64,000 bases of DNA from Clostridia bacterium (GTDB lineage Bacteria > Bacillota > Clostridia > Oscillospirales > CAG-272). Below, one piece after another: positions 43,889 through 53,648 of this stretch. Both the position numbers and the translations under genes were made by a program. The stretch is from positions 1 to 64,000 of the forward strand of contig JAFVQW010000054.1 of assembly GCA_017504605.1 (NCBI GenBank), given 5' to 3'. Every line of letters begins with the position of its first letter. Position 1 is the first letter of the stretch. Below the pieces are notes generated by a model. The model was not told where the DNA came from and did not search any database. It saw only the letters and a program-made list of their open reading frames with translations.

Positions 43889-46336
43889 ATGAAGCAACAA
43901 AACAACGTCGAGGACGGGCGCGTTTATTCCGTCGGCCTTACCTCGGAGCGCGCGAGGGAGCTCGCCGAGGGCGGCTTTGCCAACGTTTCGCGTGAGCGTA
44001 GCGGCAAGAGCTACCTCGAGATTATAAGAGACAACCTCTTTACCTACTTTAATATGATATGGGCGGCGGTCGCCGTCATTCTCATACTCGTCGGGAGCGC
44101 AAGCAACCTTACCTTCTTAGCCGTAATAATCCCAAACCTTCTTATCTCCACGATACAGGAGATACGGGCGAAGGCGGCGGTCGAGCGCCTCTCGGTTACG
44201 ACCGAGCCGCGTGCTCTTGTCGTGCGCGACGGACGGCTTACCGAGATTAATTCGAAACAGATAGTTCTCGGCGACGTGATGAAGCTTTCGATAGGCAAGC
44301 AGATACTCTCCGATGCGATAGTCACCGAGGGCTCCTGCGAGGTCAACGAGAGCCTGCTTACGGGCGAGAGCGTCCCCGTTAAAAAGGCGGCGGGCGACAG
44401 GCTCCTTGCGGGCAGCTTCCTCGTCAGCGGCGAGGTGCTCGCCGAGGTTGACAGGGTCGGAAAGGATAACTACGTTCATAAGATAGAGAAGGAGGCGAAG
44501 GCCTTTAAGAAGCCCGCCTCAAACCTCTTCCACGACCTTAACAGCCTCATTATGAGCATCGGCGCGATTATTATTCCGATTGCGGCCGCCACGGCGGTTA
44601 TGAACTGGGTGTCCTACAAAAACGACTTCGAGGGCTTCGAGCTCGTCAAGAAAATAGTGGAGATGACCGCGGGCTCGGTCGTCGGTATGATACCTGCCGG
44701 AATTTACCTGCTTATTACGCTTACTCTTTCCCTCAGCGTTATCACTCTCGCGAGGAAGAAAACGCTCGTTCAGGATATGTATTCAATCGAGATGCTCGCC
44801 TCTGCCGACGTTATCTGCCTTGATAAGACGGGTACGATAACCGACGGAACGATGCGCGTGAGTGAGGTTATATCGCTCGACGGTACCGAGATGCATGACA
44901 TCGTGGATATAGTTGCCTATCTTGAGGGCATCGACAACGGACAGAACCAGACCTCGCGCGCTCTGTCGCTCCACTTCGGACGGCAGTCGGGTGAGATACT
45001 CGGCCAGATACCCTTCTCCTCGGACAGGAAGTTTTCGGCGGCGAACATCGCCGAGGTCGGCTGCTACGCCATAGGCGCGCCGCACTTCGTCCCCTGCTAC
45101 ACCGACCTTGAGCTTGATGCTCTCGTAAACGAGCACGCCGCACGCGGCGAGCGCGTGCTTCTTCTCTCCCGCCTCGAGAGCCTCGAGGGAGAGGGACTTC
45201 CCGTAGCGCTTATCGCTATCGAGGACACGATACGCCCGAACGCCAAGGAGACCATAGCCCGCTTCCAGAATAACGGCGTTGCGGTAAAGGTTATCTCGGG
45301 CGACCACGCGAGGACTGTTGCCTCGATTGCCGAGCGCGTCGGAATAAGAGACGCCGATAAATTCATCTCCTGCGAGGGGCTTTCCGACGAGGAGCTCGTC
45401 CTCGCGGCCGAAAATCACACGGTATTCGGCAGGGTAACGCCCGAGCAGAAGGTGCTTCTCATTAAGACCTTGAAGCAGGCGGGTCACACCGTCGCTATGA
45501 CGGGTGACGGCGTAAACGACACCCTCGCGCTTAAGGAGGCCAACTGTGCTATCGCTATGGCCGACGGCTCCGAGGTGGCACGGAAGATTTCGCAGATAGT
45601 TCTCACCGAGTCCGACTTCGGCGCGCTGCCCGCGGTAGTTACCGAGGGCAGACGGTGCATAAACAACGTGCGCCAGTCGGCTACGCTCTTCCTTATGAAG
45701 ACTATCTTCACTATACTTATCTCGCTTTTCTCTATCGTTACGGCGCAGGGCTATCCCTTCGCACCGAACAATTTCCTTTTCCTCGAGCTCTTCGTTATAG
45801 GCCTTGCCTCGGTGCTTCTCGCCGTCGAGCCTAACGACAAGAGGATTGAGGGCTCGTTTATAGGCACCGTCTTCGTTAAGAGCGTGCCCTGTGCCCTCGC
45901 TATGTTTATACCCGTGGCGATTACCCTTCTTATCGGCCTTTTCGGCGGCGGTACAATCGGTGTCGAGACGAGAAACTCGGTTGCTATGTGCGTTGTTACG
46001 CTCGTCGGATTTATAAATCTTATCTACATCTGCCGCCCCTATACCAAGTGGCGTACGGGTGTCGTCGTGCTCGTCGGCGTGCTCCTCGGAGTGGCGGCGG
46101 CGCTCGCGACCTTCCTTGACAGCTTTATGGTGGAGAACCAGGTGTTCGGCTTCCTTCACGTGGCCGACAACCCCGTCTTCTTCGGCGCTATGCTCGCCCT
46201 CGGCGTTGCGAGCGCGGTTATGGTTAACATTTTCCGCGGTCAGCTTGAGGCCTGGGCGGCGAAGAACAAGAGGCCGCAGTCCTTAAAGGAGACCATAAAG
46301 GAATTAAAGGAGCGCGGAGGACGTCGCGGTGCATAA
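43889..46336 (+). CDS. Cation-translocating P-type ATPase
   Basis: Membrane ion pump of 815 residues. The start is the ATG at 43889 behind GTGGGAGATA. The actuator domain has ESLLTGESVPV, the phosphorylation motif is CLDKTGTITDGT (Asp312), and the P domain has MTGDGVNDTLALKEANCAIAMADGSE. About eight to ten membrane segments are present, with GMIPAGIYLL in the fourth where Ca2+ pumps have PEGL. There are no N-terminal metal-binding CxxC motifs, so it is not a Cu/Cd type. The ion is uncertain (Ca2+, Mg2+ or other). It overlaps the PAP2 gene by 8 bp. Confidence 0.88.
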   Translation: MKQQNNVEDGRVYSVGLTSERARELAEGGFANVSRERSGKSYLEIIRDNLFTYFNMIWAAVAVILILVGSASNLTFLAVIIPNLLISTIQEIRAKAAVERLSVTTEPRALVVRDGRLTEINSKQIVLGDVMKLSIGKQILSDAIVTEGSCEVNESLLTGESVPVKKAAGDRLLAGSFLVSGEVLAEVDRVGKDNYVHKIEKEAKAFKKPASNLFHDLNSLIMSIGAIIIPIAAATAVMNWVSYKNDFEGFELVKKIVEMTAGSVVGMIPAGIYLLITLTLSLSVITLARKKTLVQDMYSIEMLASADVICLDKTGTITDGTMRVSEVISLDGTEMHDIVDIVAYLEGIDNGQNQTSRALSLHFGRQSGEILGQIPFSSDRKFSAANIAEVGCYAIGAPHFVPCYTDLELDALVNEHAARGERVLLLSRLESLEGEGLPVALIAIEDTIRPNAKETIARFQNNGVAVKVISGDHARTVASIAERVGIRDADKFISCEGLSDEELVLAAENHTVFGRVTPEQKVLLIKTLKQAGHTVAMTGDGVNDTLALKEANCAIAMADGSEVARKISQIVLTESDFGALPAVVTEGRRCINNVRQSATLFLMKTIFTILISLFSIVTAQGYPFAPNNFLFLELFVIGLASVLLAVEPNDKRIEGSFIGTVFVKSVPCALAMFIPVAITLLIGLFGGGTIGVETRNSVAMCVVTLVGFINLIYICRPYTKWRTGVVVLVGVLLGVAAALATFLDSFMVENQVFGFLHVADNPVFFGAMLALGVASAVMVNIFRGQLEAWAAKNKRPQSLKETIKELKERGGRRGA

Positions 46337-46799
46337 TTTATGGCTTCGCGTTCACTCGCGCCCGCGCCTCGTCCTGGCGCTTCGCGTCCTCGATATTATA
46401 TCGGTCGCGGCGGTCGTGATTTCCTTTGTCCTTGGCGCCTATATCACGCTTTCGACCTCGGCGCTTTTATTCGTGCGGTATCTTGCCGTGCTTTTCGTTC
46501 CGTTTCTTCTTGTCAGTATTCTTCGGAGAATAATAAACGCTCCGCGGCCGTGCGAGCTGTACGATTTTCTCCCCGCGACAAGGAGGGGGGCGGCCTTCCC
46601 GTCGAGGCACGCTTTTTCGGCCCTCGCGATAGGAACGCTGATGCTCTTTATATTCCCGCCTCTTGGGATTATGACGCTCGTGTTTGGCGTTTTGCTCGGG
46701 GCGTGCAGAGTTTTTCTCGGTATTCATTTCCCGCGCGACGTTATTGCGGGCGGGCTCATCGGCGTTATTTCCTCGCTTGTCGGAGCGCTGATTTTATAA
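46329..46799 (+). CDS. PAP2-family phosphatase
   Basis: A 156-residue membrane phosphatase with the three PAP2 motifs in order: LRRIINAPRP, FPSRHAF and CRVFLGIHFPRDV. Such enzymes dephosphorylate undecaprenyl pyrophosphate, phosphatidate or related lipids at the outer face of the membrane. It starts with a GTG at 46329 inside the end of the ATPase gene, so translation is coupled. It might recycle the undecaprenyl carrier; the sequence does not settle the substrate. Confidence 0.85.
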   Translation: MHNLWLRVHSRPRLVLALRVLDIISVAAVVISFVLGAYITLSTSALLFVRYLAVLFVPFLLVSILRRIINAPRPCELYDFLPATRRGAAFPSRHAFSALAIGTLMLFIFPPLGIMTLVFGVLLGACRVFLGIHFPRDVIAGGLIGVISSLVGALIL

Positions 46800-46835
46800 A
46801 CTTTAATTTACATTTTATGCAAAGGAGTGGCTAAA

Positions 46836-47468
46836 ATGAGAGTTACACTTACAGGACACGCAGGACTTCTTTTTGAAAACGGGAGGGTGACGGCGCTCGT
46901 CGACCCGCACCTCACCGACGGATTTCGGGATATACTTCTCTCGGCCACGCCCGACGTAATACTCTTAACCCACGCGCACCCGGGCCACTTTGACGAAGAA
47001 ACCCTGAAATGCTTCGCGGGTCGGGGAATAACCGTCCTCGCCTCTCGCTCGGCATACGAGGCGCTCGCGACCTTTGGCGCCGGCTTCAACCGCGTTCTTC
47101 TCGCACCTCACTCGGTGTACAGCGTCGGCGGCGTTACCTTCTACTCGGTTAAGGCAGAGCATAACGACCCCACCGCCGTCGGCTTCATTCTCGACGACAC
47201 AGATAAGACCTACTACGTAAGCGGCGACACGCTCTATAACTTCGACGTTATAGACGACGTGCTCGATTTGGTTGAGGACGGAGTAGATTATGCCTTTCTT
47301 CCCATTAGCGGCAGCGGCTGCGTAATGAACGCAAAGGATGCGGCCGACCTCGCCTACGAGATAGGCGCGGGCTACGCCGTGCCCGTTCACTACGACGCGC
47401 ACAGCGCGGCCGATTTCGACTTCGAGGACGCGATGATTATACCCTTTGGTGTTCCGACCGAATTATAA
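46836..47468 (+). CDS. MBL-fold metal-dependent hydrolase
   Basis: A 210-residue metallo-beta-lactamase-fold protein of the UPF0173/UlaG-like kind. The metal motif is THAHPGHFD, with later ligands in SGDT (YYVSGDTLYN) and a C-terminal His (PVHYDAHS). The ATG at 46836 follows AAAGGAGTGG; an earlier GTG overlaps that site. Third gene of the P-type ATPase unit, ending at a strong terminator. The substrate is unknown; relatives act on lactones, phosphodiesters or thioesters. Confidence 0.85.
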   Translation: MRVTLTGHAGLLFENGRVTALVDPHLTDGFRDILLSATPDVILLTHAHPGHFDEETLKCFAGRGITVLASRSAYEALATFGAGFNRVLLAPHSVYSVGGVTFYSVKAEHNDPTAVGFILDDTDKTYYVSGDTLYNFDVIDDVLDLVEDGVDYAFLPISGSGCVMNAKDAADLAYEIGAGYAVPVHYDAHSAADFDFEDAMIIPFGVPTEL

Positions 47469-47481
47469 AAAGAGATTAAAA

Positions 47482-47517
47482 ACAAAAAGCGTTGTGCCGC
47501 GGCACAACGCTTTTTGT
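47482..47517. terminator. Bidirectional terminator between MBL and trpS genes
   Basis: A perfect palindrome with 17 bp arms, ACAAAAAGCGTTGTGCC (47482-47498) and its complement (47501-47517), between convergent genes. Confidence 0.93.
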
Positions 47518-47522
47518 CATTT

Positions 47523-48521
47523 TTAGTTTACAAAGCCTATCTTTCTTCTTACCTTTGACATCGTTTTTCTCGCGTGGTATGCGGCGCGCTCGGCGCCCTC
47601 CCTCATAACCGTCTCGAGATATGCCTTGTCGGCAATAAGCCTGTCAAACTCGGCCCTCACGGGAGCGAGCCCGTCGGCACACGCCTCGCCTACCGCCGCC
47701 TTGAAGTCGCCGTAGCCGCGGCCGTCGAACTCGCGCTCGATTTCCTCGAACGACTTGCCCGTGAAGGCGCGGTATACGGTCATAAGATTGGACACGCCCG
47801 CCTTGTCGGGGGAGTAGCGAACGGTGCAGTCGGAGTCGGTGACGGCACGCTTGAATTTACGCATTATATCGTCCTTCGTGTCAAGAATGTACACGACGGC
47901 GTTCTGATTTGGGTCGGACTTCGACATCTTGGCCGTGGGCTCGGCGAGCGACATAATCTTCATCGTGTCCTCGGAGATGAAGGGCTCGGGAACGGTGAAG
48001 GTCTCGCCGTAAACCTGATTGAAGCGCATAGCCACGTCGCGAGCGAGCTCGAGATGCTGCTTCTGGTCTACGCCGACGGGAACGAGGTCGGTCTTATAGA
48101 GCAGAATATCGGCCGCCATAAGCGCGGGGTAGGTAAAGAGACCCGCGTTGATATTCTCGGCGTTCTTCGCACTCTTGTCCTTAAACTGTGTCATACGCGA
48201 GAGCTCGCCGAACATAGTGTAGCAGTCGAGTATCCAGCCGAGCTCGGCGTGCGCGGGCACGTGGGACTGGACGAACAGCGTATTCTTCGTGGCATCGAGG
48301 CCGGCCGCCATATAGAGCGCGAGGGTCTCGTAGGTGCGGCGGCGAAGCTCGGCGGGCACCTGTCTTACCGTAATGGCGTGAAGGTCCACGACACAGAAAA
48401 AGGTATTATATTCCTCGGAGAAGCGGGGAAAGTTCTTTATCGCTCCGAGATAGTTTCCTATCGTAAGGTTTCCCGAGGGCTGTACCCCCGAGAATACTGT
48501 TTTTTTGATTTCGTTTTCCAT
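47523..48521 (-). CDS. trpS: Tryptophan--tRNA ligase
   Basis: Charges tRNA-Trp. A class I synthetase of 332 residues with the HIGH-type motif PSGNLTIGNYLGAI and KMSKS-type motif AKMSKSDPNQ. The family segment VQSHVPAHAELGWILDC and ending RKKIGFVN-like (RRKIGFVN) are present. It is a single gene with its own promoter and no T-box. Confidence 0.97.
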   Translation of the reverse strand: MENEIKKTVFSGVQPSGNLTIGNYLGAIKNFPRFSEEYNTFFCVVDLHAITVRQVPAELRRRTYETLALYMAAGLDATKNTLFVQSHVPAHAELGWILDCYTMFGELSRMTQFKDKSAKNAENINAGLFTYPALMAADILLYKTDLVPVGVDQKQHLELARDVAMRFNQVYGETFTVPEPFISEDTMKIMSLAEPTAKMSKSDPNQNAVVYILDTKDDIMRKFKRAVTDSDCTVRYSPDKAGVSNLMTVYRAFTGKSFEEIEREFDGRGYGDFKAAVGEACADGLAPVRAEFDRLIADKAYLETVMREGAERAAYHARKTMSKVRRKIGFVN

Positions 48522-48562
48522 ATATCCTCACTCGGTTGACTTAGAAAATCATTATACAATTG

Positions 48563-48591
48563 ATTATACAACCCTTTTTTGCTTTTGTCAA
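48563..48591 (-). promoter_or_regulatory. Promoter of trpS
   Basis: Minus-strand TTGACA (48586-48591), 17 bp, TATAAT (48563-48568), with a second TATAAT-like element just downstream. The leader is short. Confidence 0.85.
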
Positions 48592-48643
48592 GCCCGAGGG
48601 GGCTCCTCGGCCCCTATATATTAAATTTTATTACGATTTGTTA

Positions 48644-48672
48644 TTGATTTGTTTATAAATATATGTTATAAT
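48644..48672 (+). promoter_or_regulatory. Promoter of the Gld-like ABC operon
   Basis: TTGATT (48644-48649), 17 bp, TATAAT (48667-48672), 50 bp before the first gene. No operator is evident. Confidence 0.78.
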
Positions 48673-48722
48673 TTAAAATTGACGAATAGTTTGTCCAATT
48701 TTTCCGAAAGGATTTAAGAGAA

Positions 48723-49694
48723 ATGATTAAGATTAAAAATCTTGTGAAGCGCTACGGCTCGAATTACGCGCTCGACGACGTCTCCTTCGAGATTGGCGAG
48801 GGCGAGATCGTAGGCCTTCTCGGCCCCAACGGCGCGGGCAAGAGCACGGTTATGAATATACTTACGGGCTATCTGTCCTCGACCTCGGGCACGGTCGAGA
48901 TTAACGGCGTTGATATGCTCGAAAGCCCGATAGAGGCCAAGAAATATATCGGCTTTCTGCCCGAGCAGCCGCCTCTCTATCCCGAGATGAAGGTTATGGA
49001 ATATCTGAATTTTGTCTATGACCTTAAGGGCACCGACCTGCCGCGTGAGGAGCATCTCTCGGAGATACTCTCGGTGGTCAAGCTCTCCGACCTTAAGCAC
49101 AGGCTTATAAAGAACCTCTCGAAGGGTAACAAGCAGAGGGTGGGAATTGCCGAGGCACTTATCGGCGACCCGCGCGTGCTCGTGTTTGACGAGCCGACCG
49201 TCGGCCTCGACCCGAAGCAGATTCTCGCGGTCAGGAGCCTTCTGCGCACGCTCGCGAGGCGGCACACGGTTATCCTCTCCACCCACATTCTCGGCGAGGT
49301 TCAGGCGGTGTGCGAGAGAGTTATCATTATAAACAAGGGCAAGATTATTGCCGACGAGCGCACCGAGGACATCGTGCGCACAATTGAGGACAGCTATCGC
49401 CTGCGCGTGAAGATTTGCGGAAGCGCGCGCGAGGTTGAGGCGGCGCTCTCGAAGATAAACGGGGTTCGCGGCGTTACTGCTACGGGCGAGCGCGACCTCG
49501 ATGCCTATGCGTATATAATCGAGACCGAGAGCGGCACCGACGTACGCCGCGCCGTGTTCTCGACCTGCGTTTCGCGCGGGTTCGTTCTGATAGGAATGGA
49601 GAACGTCGGCACCGACCTCGAGACGGTATTTATCCGCCTCGTTGACCGCTCGGACGGCGCCCGCACCGACAAGAAGAAAAGGGCTAAGAGATAA
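48723..49694 (+). CDS. ABC transporter ATP-binding protein, GldA-like
   Basis: ATPase subunit of an ABC-2-type transporter. It has Walker A GPNGAGKST (about 38-46), signature LSKGNKQRVGIAEALIGDP, Walker B VLVFDEPTVGLDP and the switch His in ILSTHILGE. The 323-residue protein has a C-terminal domain of about 90 residues (RLRVKICGSAREVEAALSK...) typical of the GldA/CcmA-like group. GAAAGGATTTAAGAG precedes the ATG. It is the first gene of a five-gene cluster with a permease, two GldG-like proteins and a DUF4340-type protein. Confidence 0.92.
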   Translation: MIKIKNLVKRYGSNYALDDVSFEIGEGEIVGLLGPNGAGKSTVMNILTGYLSSTSGTVEINGVDMLESPIEAKKYIGFLPEQPPLYPEMKVMEYLNFVYDLKGTDLPREEHLSEILSVVKLSDLKHRLIKNLSKGNKQRVGIAEALIGDPRVLVFDEPTVGLDPKQILAVRSLLRTLARRHTVILSTHILGEVQAVCERVIIINKGKIIADERTEDIVRTIEDSYRLRVKICGSAREVEAALSKINGVRGVTATGERDLDAYAYIIETESGTDVRRAVFSTCVSRGFVLIGMENVGTDLETVFIRLVDRSDGARTDKKKRAKR

Positions 49695-49706
49695 GGGGGA
49701 GAAAAA

Positions 49707-50414
49707 ATGCTTGCAATTTATAAAAGAGAGCTTCGCGCTTATTTTACCGGCGTTATCGGCTACGTATTTCTCGTGATTTATCTCGCTGTGGCGGGAGTGC
49801 TTTTCTGCTACTCCACGCTCTTCTCGATGTCGGCAGACGTCACCTCGTATTATTCGCTTATGCTTATATTCTCGGCGATAGTGCTCCCGCTTCTGACAAT
49901 GAAGTCCTTTAGCGAGGAGCGGAAGATGAAGACCGAGCAGCTGCTTATGACCTCTCCCGTGTCGATAACAGGAATGGTTATGGGTAAATTTCTCGCGTCC
50001 TATACCGTCTTTGCCGCGGCACAGCTCTTCACCTCGCTTTACTTCCTTTTCCTTATTCCTTACGCGAGGCTGCAATTTGCTACGCTCTTCGGCAATATGC
50101 TCGCGATGCTCCTCGTCGGGCTCGTGTTTATCGCCGTCGGTGTTTTCGTTTCCTCGCTTACCGAGAACCAGCTCTCCGCGGCTATCGGTACGATAGCGAT
50201 TATCCTCGGCTTTATCGGCGTGGGGCTTCTCTCCTCGCTGCTTCCGACGAGCTATTGGCTCCGCTACGTGCTCGACACCTTCTCGGTGCTCTCGCGCTAC
50301 CAGAGCTTCACTAACGGCTACTTCGAGGTTTCCGCGGTGTTCTACTATCTCAGCATAGCGGCACTCTTTATATATCTCACCGTCCGCGTATTTGACAGAA
50401 GAAGATACAACTAA
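49707..50414 (+). CDS. ABC-2 type permease, GldF-like
   Basis: Membrane subunit for the preceding ATPase. The 235 residues hold six hydrophobic segments. The start MLAIYKRELRAYFTGVIGYVFL and the KMKTEQLLMTSPVSITGMVMGKF segment are typical of GldF/NosY-type permeases. It is 12 bp after the ATPase gene and 11 bp before the first GldG-like gene. In Flavobacteria GldAFG supports gliding; in Clostridia the same architecture is common and its cargo is unknown. Confidence 0.9.
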   Translation: MLAIYKRELRAYFTGVIGYVFLVIYLAVAGVLFCYSTLFSMSADVTSYYSLMLIFSAIVLPLLTMKSFSEERKMKTEQLLMTSPVSITGMVMGKFLASYTVFAAAQLFTSLYFLFLIPYARLQFATLFGNMLAMLLVGLVFIAVGVFVSSLTENQLSAAIGTIAIILGFIGVGLLSSLLPTSYWLRYVLDTFSVLSRYQSFTNGYFEVSAVFYYLSIAALFIYLTVRVFDRRRYN

Positions 50415-50425
50415 GAGGGCGGAAG

Positions 50426-51949
50426 ATGAAGAACTTTTTCAAGAAAATGAAGGGAGCCCTCACGGGACGGGGCGGGCAGTCGGCGCTGATTACCGCGCTC
50501 GTTGTTCTGCTCGTCGTTATCGTAAACGTCTTTCTCTACTCGCTCGGCACGGCGCTTCGGTGGTATAAACGCTACACGCCCACCGACGACCTCTCGCTTA
50601 TGGGCGACACCGACGCACTCTTTGCCGAGGCGATAGAGGACGGGCGCGAGATTACCATTACCTTCTGTCGCTCGGAGGGGGAAATGTGGGCGCACTCCTC
50701 GGGCAAATACGTTATCAATACCGCACGGCTTTTACAGGAGAAGTACCCCACGCTCCTAAGGCTGCGCTTTGTGAATATTATCACCATGCGCGACCACGAG
50801 ACCGAGGAGCGCGTAGACCTTAATAAATACCGTACCGATATGAACGGCAACGAGACGGTGATAAACTCCACCTCGGTTATATTCTCCTCGGGAGACAATT
50901 ACCGCGTTATTACCGATACGGTGTCCTCGCTCGGCTACTCCGACTTCTTCGGCATCAATTCCTCGGGCGCGGTCTACGCCTACAACGGAGAGGAGATTAT
51001 CTCTTCGATGATGTCCTGGGTGCTGACCGACGAGCATAGGACGGTTTACTTCACGAAGGGACACGGCGAGACTGCCGACGTCACCCTTACCAATCTCATA
51101 TCCTGCCTCGGCTTCTACGTTGACGTTATCGACCTCTCGCACCACAGCGTGCCCGAGGATGCCGCGGCGGTTGTCATTTCCAATCCGAAGAATGACTTTG
51201 AGCGTGCGGCCGCGGGCTCGTCGATAAAGATAAAGGCGGAGCTCGAGAGGCTCGACGAATATCTCTTGTCGGGCGGACGGCTGCTTGCCGCGTTTGACCC
51301 GTATTCCAAGAGGCTGCCGAAGCTTGAGGCCTTCATCGCCGAGTGCGGAATAGTCCTCTCGGGCGGCACCGATGCCGACGGCGTTTACTGCCGCGATATT
51401 ATAAAGGACTCGGCGCTCTCGGTTAACACCGCGGGCACGACCTTCGTTACCGAGCCCGGCTCGGGCGAGGCGGCACAGAGGCTCGCCTCCGTCGTGTCGA
51501 AATATTCGGCCGATAAGGTGCTCGTCTCCGAGTGCTCGGCCCTCACCCTCTCGGGCGGTGCCGAGGCGCTCCTCGTATCCTCGGGCAGCTCCGAGGCTAC
51601 TCGGGGCGACGAGACCGTGTCGAGCGACGGCGGCTTCGCCACCGTCGCCCTTGCCGATTACGGCGAGGCGGGCGGCTCGGTGTGCGTGAGCTCGACCGTG
51701 CTTCTTACCACGGGTGACGTTATGGCCTCCTCGGGATATGCGAACAGGACCTTCGTGATTGCTCTTCTTGACGAGCTCACCGATGCGCCCTGCACGCCCT
51801 ACGGCTGTAATATAGTCTCGACCGACACGACCACGCTTCAAAATCTCACTATGAGAGAGGCGAAAATTTATACGGCCGTAATACTCGCCGTGCCCGTGCT
51901 TCTTGCCGTGCTCGGTGCAGTGCTGATAATAAAAAGAAAGAATGCTTAA
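50426..51949 (+). CDS. GldG-family ABC transporter accessory protein (first copy)
   Basis: A 507-residue protein with an N-terminal membrane helix (about 20-42), a large extracytoplasmic ABC_transp_aux-like domain and a C-terminal helix (about 480-502) before KRKNA. Family features are RTVYFTKGHGE at the centre (cf. GldG YFTxGHGE) and AAAVVISNPKNDF followed by ERLDEYLLSGGRLLAAFDP. It has paralogy to the next gene. It probably forms the external part of the ABC complex. Confidence 0.85.
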   Translation: MKNFFKKMKGALTGRGGQSALITALVVLLVVIVNVFLYSLGTALRWYKRYTPTDDLSLMGDTDALFAEAIEDGREITITFCRSEGEMWAHSSGKYVINTARLLQEKYPTLLRLRFVNIITMRDHETEERVDLNKYRTDMNGNETVINSTSVIFSSGDNYRVITDTVSSLGYSDFFGINSSGAVYAYNGEEIISSMMSWVLTDEHRTVYFTKGHGETADVTLTNLISCLGFYVDVIDLSHHSVPEDAAAVVISNPKNDFERAAAGSSIKIKAELERLDEYLLSGGRLLAAFDPYSKRLPKLEAFIAECGIVLSGGTDADGVYCRDIIKDSALSVNTAGTTFVTEPGSGEAAQRLASVVSKYSADKVLVSECSALTLSGGAEALLVSSGSSEATRGDETVSSDGGFATVALADYGEAGGSVCVSSTVLLTTGDVMASSGYANRTFVIALLDELTDAPCTPYGCNIVSTDTTTLQNLTMREAKIYTAVILAVPVLLAVLGAVLIIKRKNA

Positions 51950-51952
51950 ACG

Positions 51953-53638
51953 ATGAAAAAAAGCCTATTTTCAGGAAAGAGCAGGCGGACTAAGGCCTTC
52001 GGCGCGCTCAGCGTGGCGCTTATAGTCCTGCTTGTCCTCTGCAATCTGATATTCAACTACCTCGGCGGACAGCATCTCGTGCAGATAGACCTCACGCGCG
52101 AGCGCTTCTACACCCTCTCCGACAATATGGAGAGGATAGCGGGCGGTATACTCGATTCCCGCGACGGCGAGGGAAATTATAAGCTGAAAAATCCGATAAA
52201 CATAATTTTCTGCGCCGACCCCGACAGGCTCGTTGACTCGGACGCTCTGCGCCCGACCTATTTTATGGCGCTTGCTCTGCGCAACAGGTTCGAGAACCTT
52301 AACGTTGAGACGGTCAACCTCGCGACGAGCCCCGAGAGGGTGGCGAAATATAAGACCACCTCGCTCGACACGATAGTTGCGGGTGACATAATAGTTACCT
52401 ACGGCGCCAAGTACAGGGTTGTTGACGGAGCCTCGTTCTGGTCGGATAACAAATTTTCCTATGACGGAGAGTACCGCCTTGCCTCGATTATGCTCTCGCT
52501 TACGGCGATAAATCAGCCCGCGGCCTACTTCCTCACCGACCACGGTGAGAGCTATTACGACCCCAAGAACCGCGAGAGCGAGATGAGCCTCGAGCTCGCC
52601 GAGTTCGCCGATTTGCTTACCGAGCGCGGCTTTACAATAAAGCTCGGCGAAATATCGGCCTGGGAGTCGGTGCCCGAGGACTGCGCACTGCTTATAATCA
52701 ACAATCCCACCGAGGACTTCAAGTCCTATCCCGACAGATACGACGAGATAAATTATATCTCCGACCTCGAGAAGCTCGACAGATACCTCGTGCGCGGTAA
52801 CGGAGCGATAATTATTAACAAGGATTACAGAGTCGATTATCTTGACAACCTCGAGCTCTTCGCGGCCGAGTGGGGACTCGGCTTCGGCAATCTCCAGGTG
52901 CGCGACACCGCGAGCTCTCTTGAGAGCGAGCTCGACGAGACGCTCGGTGTGGGCTCGACGATAGTTGCGACCTACGACACCAACCCCGAGAACCTCGGTA
53001 TGGCCTACTACGAGAAATACGCAACCCTCGACAGCGCTCCGAAAATGGTATTCACCGATGCGGGATATATTTATTGCGCTTATCCCGACGGCGAATCTAT
53101 GTTCGAGACAGGCGACACCTCGGCCGACAGGGTTTACGCACATTTCATAGGCACGAGCGCTACGGCGAAGGCCTACGATAAGGTCGGCGACCTCGCTCTT
53201 GACGAGGGCGAGAGGACGCTTGCGGCCATGGCGGTCAGGAAGACCACCGACTCCCACACGGGTAACAACGTTTATTCCTATATGTTCTGCTCGAACAGTA
53301 AGGAAATGTTCTCGAACGAGCTTATCGGTAACGCCTCGTATGCGAACAGGGATATACTCTCTGCGGTTATACAGAACATATCGAGAACCGAGAGCTACGC
53401 ACCCGACGAGCTCGGCGGCCTCAGCCTTAATTCGACCTCGTTTGCGGGCAAGCAGACCGTCAGCACCGAGCTTACCGAGCTCGACACGCCCTACTACAAC
53501 GGCGACGGCTCGCTCGGCGGGTATAAGAGCGGTATATCGAGCACCGCGATTACCGTATACACGGTTATAGTGTTTGCGGCACCCGTCGCCGCCTTGGTGC
53601 TCGGCGCGGTCGTATTCGTGAAGAGAAAATTCCTGTAA
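51953..53638 (+). CDS. GldG-family ABC transporter accessory protein (second copy)
   Basis: A 561-residue paralogue of the previous protein. It has an N-terminal helix (about 16-38), then QIDLTRERFYTLSDNMERI, the classical GldG opening (L-T-x-x-x-x-Y-S/T-L). It also has AAYFLTDHGESYYDP, ALLIINNPTEDF and LDRYLVRGNGAIIINKD, matching the layout of the first copy, and a C-terminal helix before VKRKFL. The ATG follows the previous stop by 3 bp. Two different GldG-type subunits suggest a heteromeric assembly. Confidence 0.86.
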   Translation: MKKSLFSGKSRRTKAFGALSVALIVLLVLCNLIFNYLGGQHLVQIDLTRERFYTLSDNMERIAGGILDSRDGEGNYKLKNPINIIFCADPDRLVDSDALRPTYFMALALRNRFENLNVETVNLATSPERVAKYKTTSLDTIVAGDIIVTYGAKYRVVDGASFWSDNKFSYDGEYRLASIMLSLTAINQPAAYFLTDHGESYYDPKNRESEMSLELAEFADLLTERGFTIKLGEISAWESVPEDCALLIINNPTEDFKSYPDRYDEINYISDLEKLDRYLVRGNGAIIINKDYRVDYLDNLELFAAEWGLGFGNLQVRDTASSLESELDETLGVGSTIVATYDTNPENLGMAYYEKYATLDSAPKMVFTDAGYIYCAYPDGESMFETGDTSADRVYAHFIGTSATAKAYDKVGDLALDEGERTLAAMAVRKTTDSHTGNNVYSYMFCSNSKEMFSNELIGNASYANRDILSAVIQNISRTESYAPDELGGLSLNSTSFAGKQTVSTELTELDTPYYNGDGSLGGYKSGISSTAITVYTVIVFAAPVAALVLGAVVFVKRKFL

Positions 53639-53648
53639 GGAGGAGAGA

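Noticed and set aside
48522..48722. A T-box ahead of trpS
   Set aside because: The leader is short and lacks AGAGA and GGTGG elements; only ordinary promoters for trpS and the ABC operon are seen.
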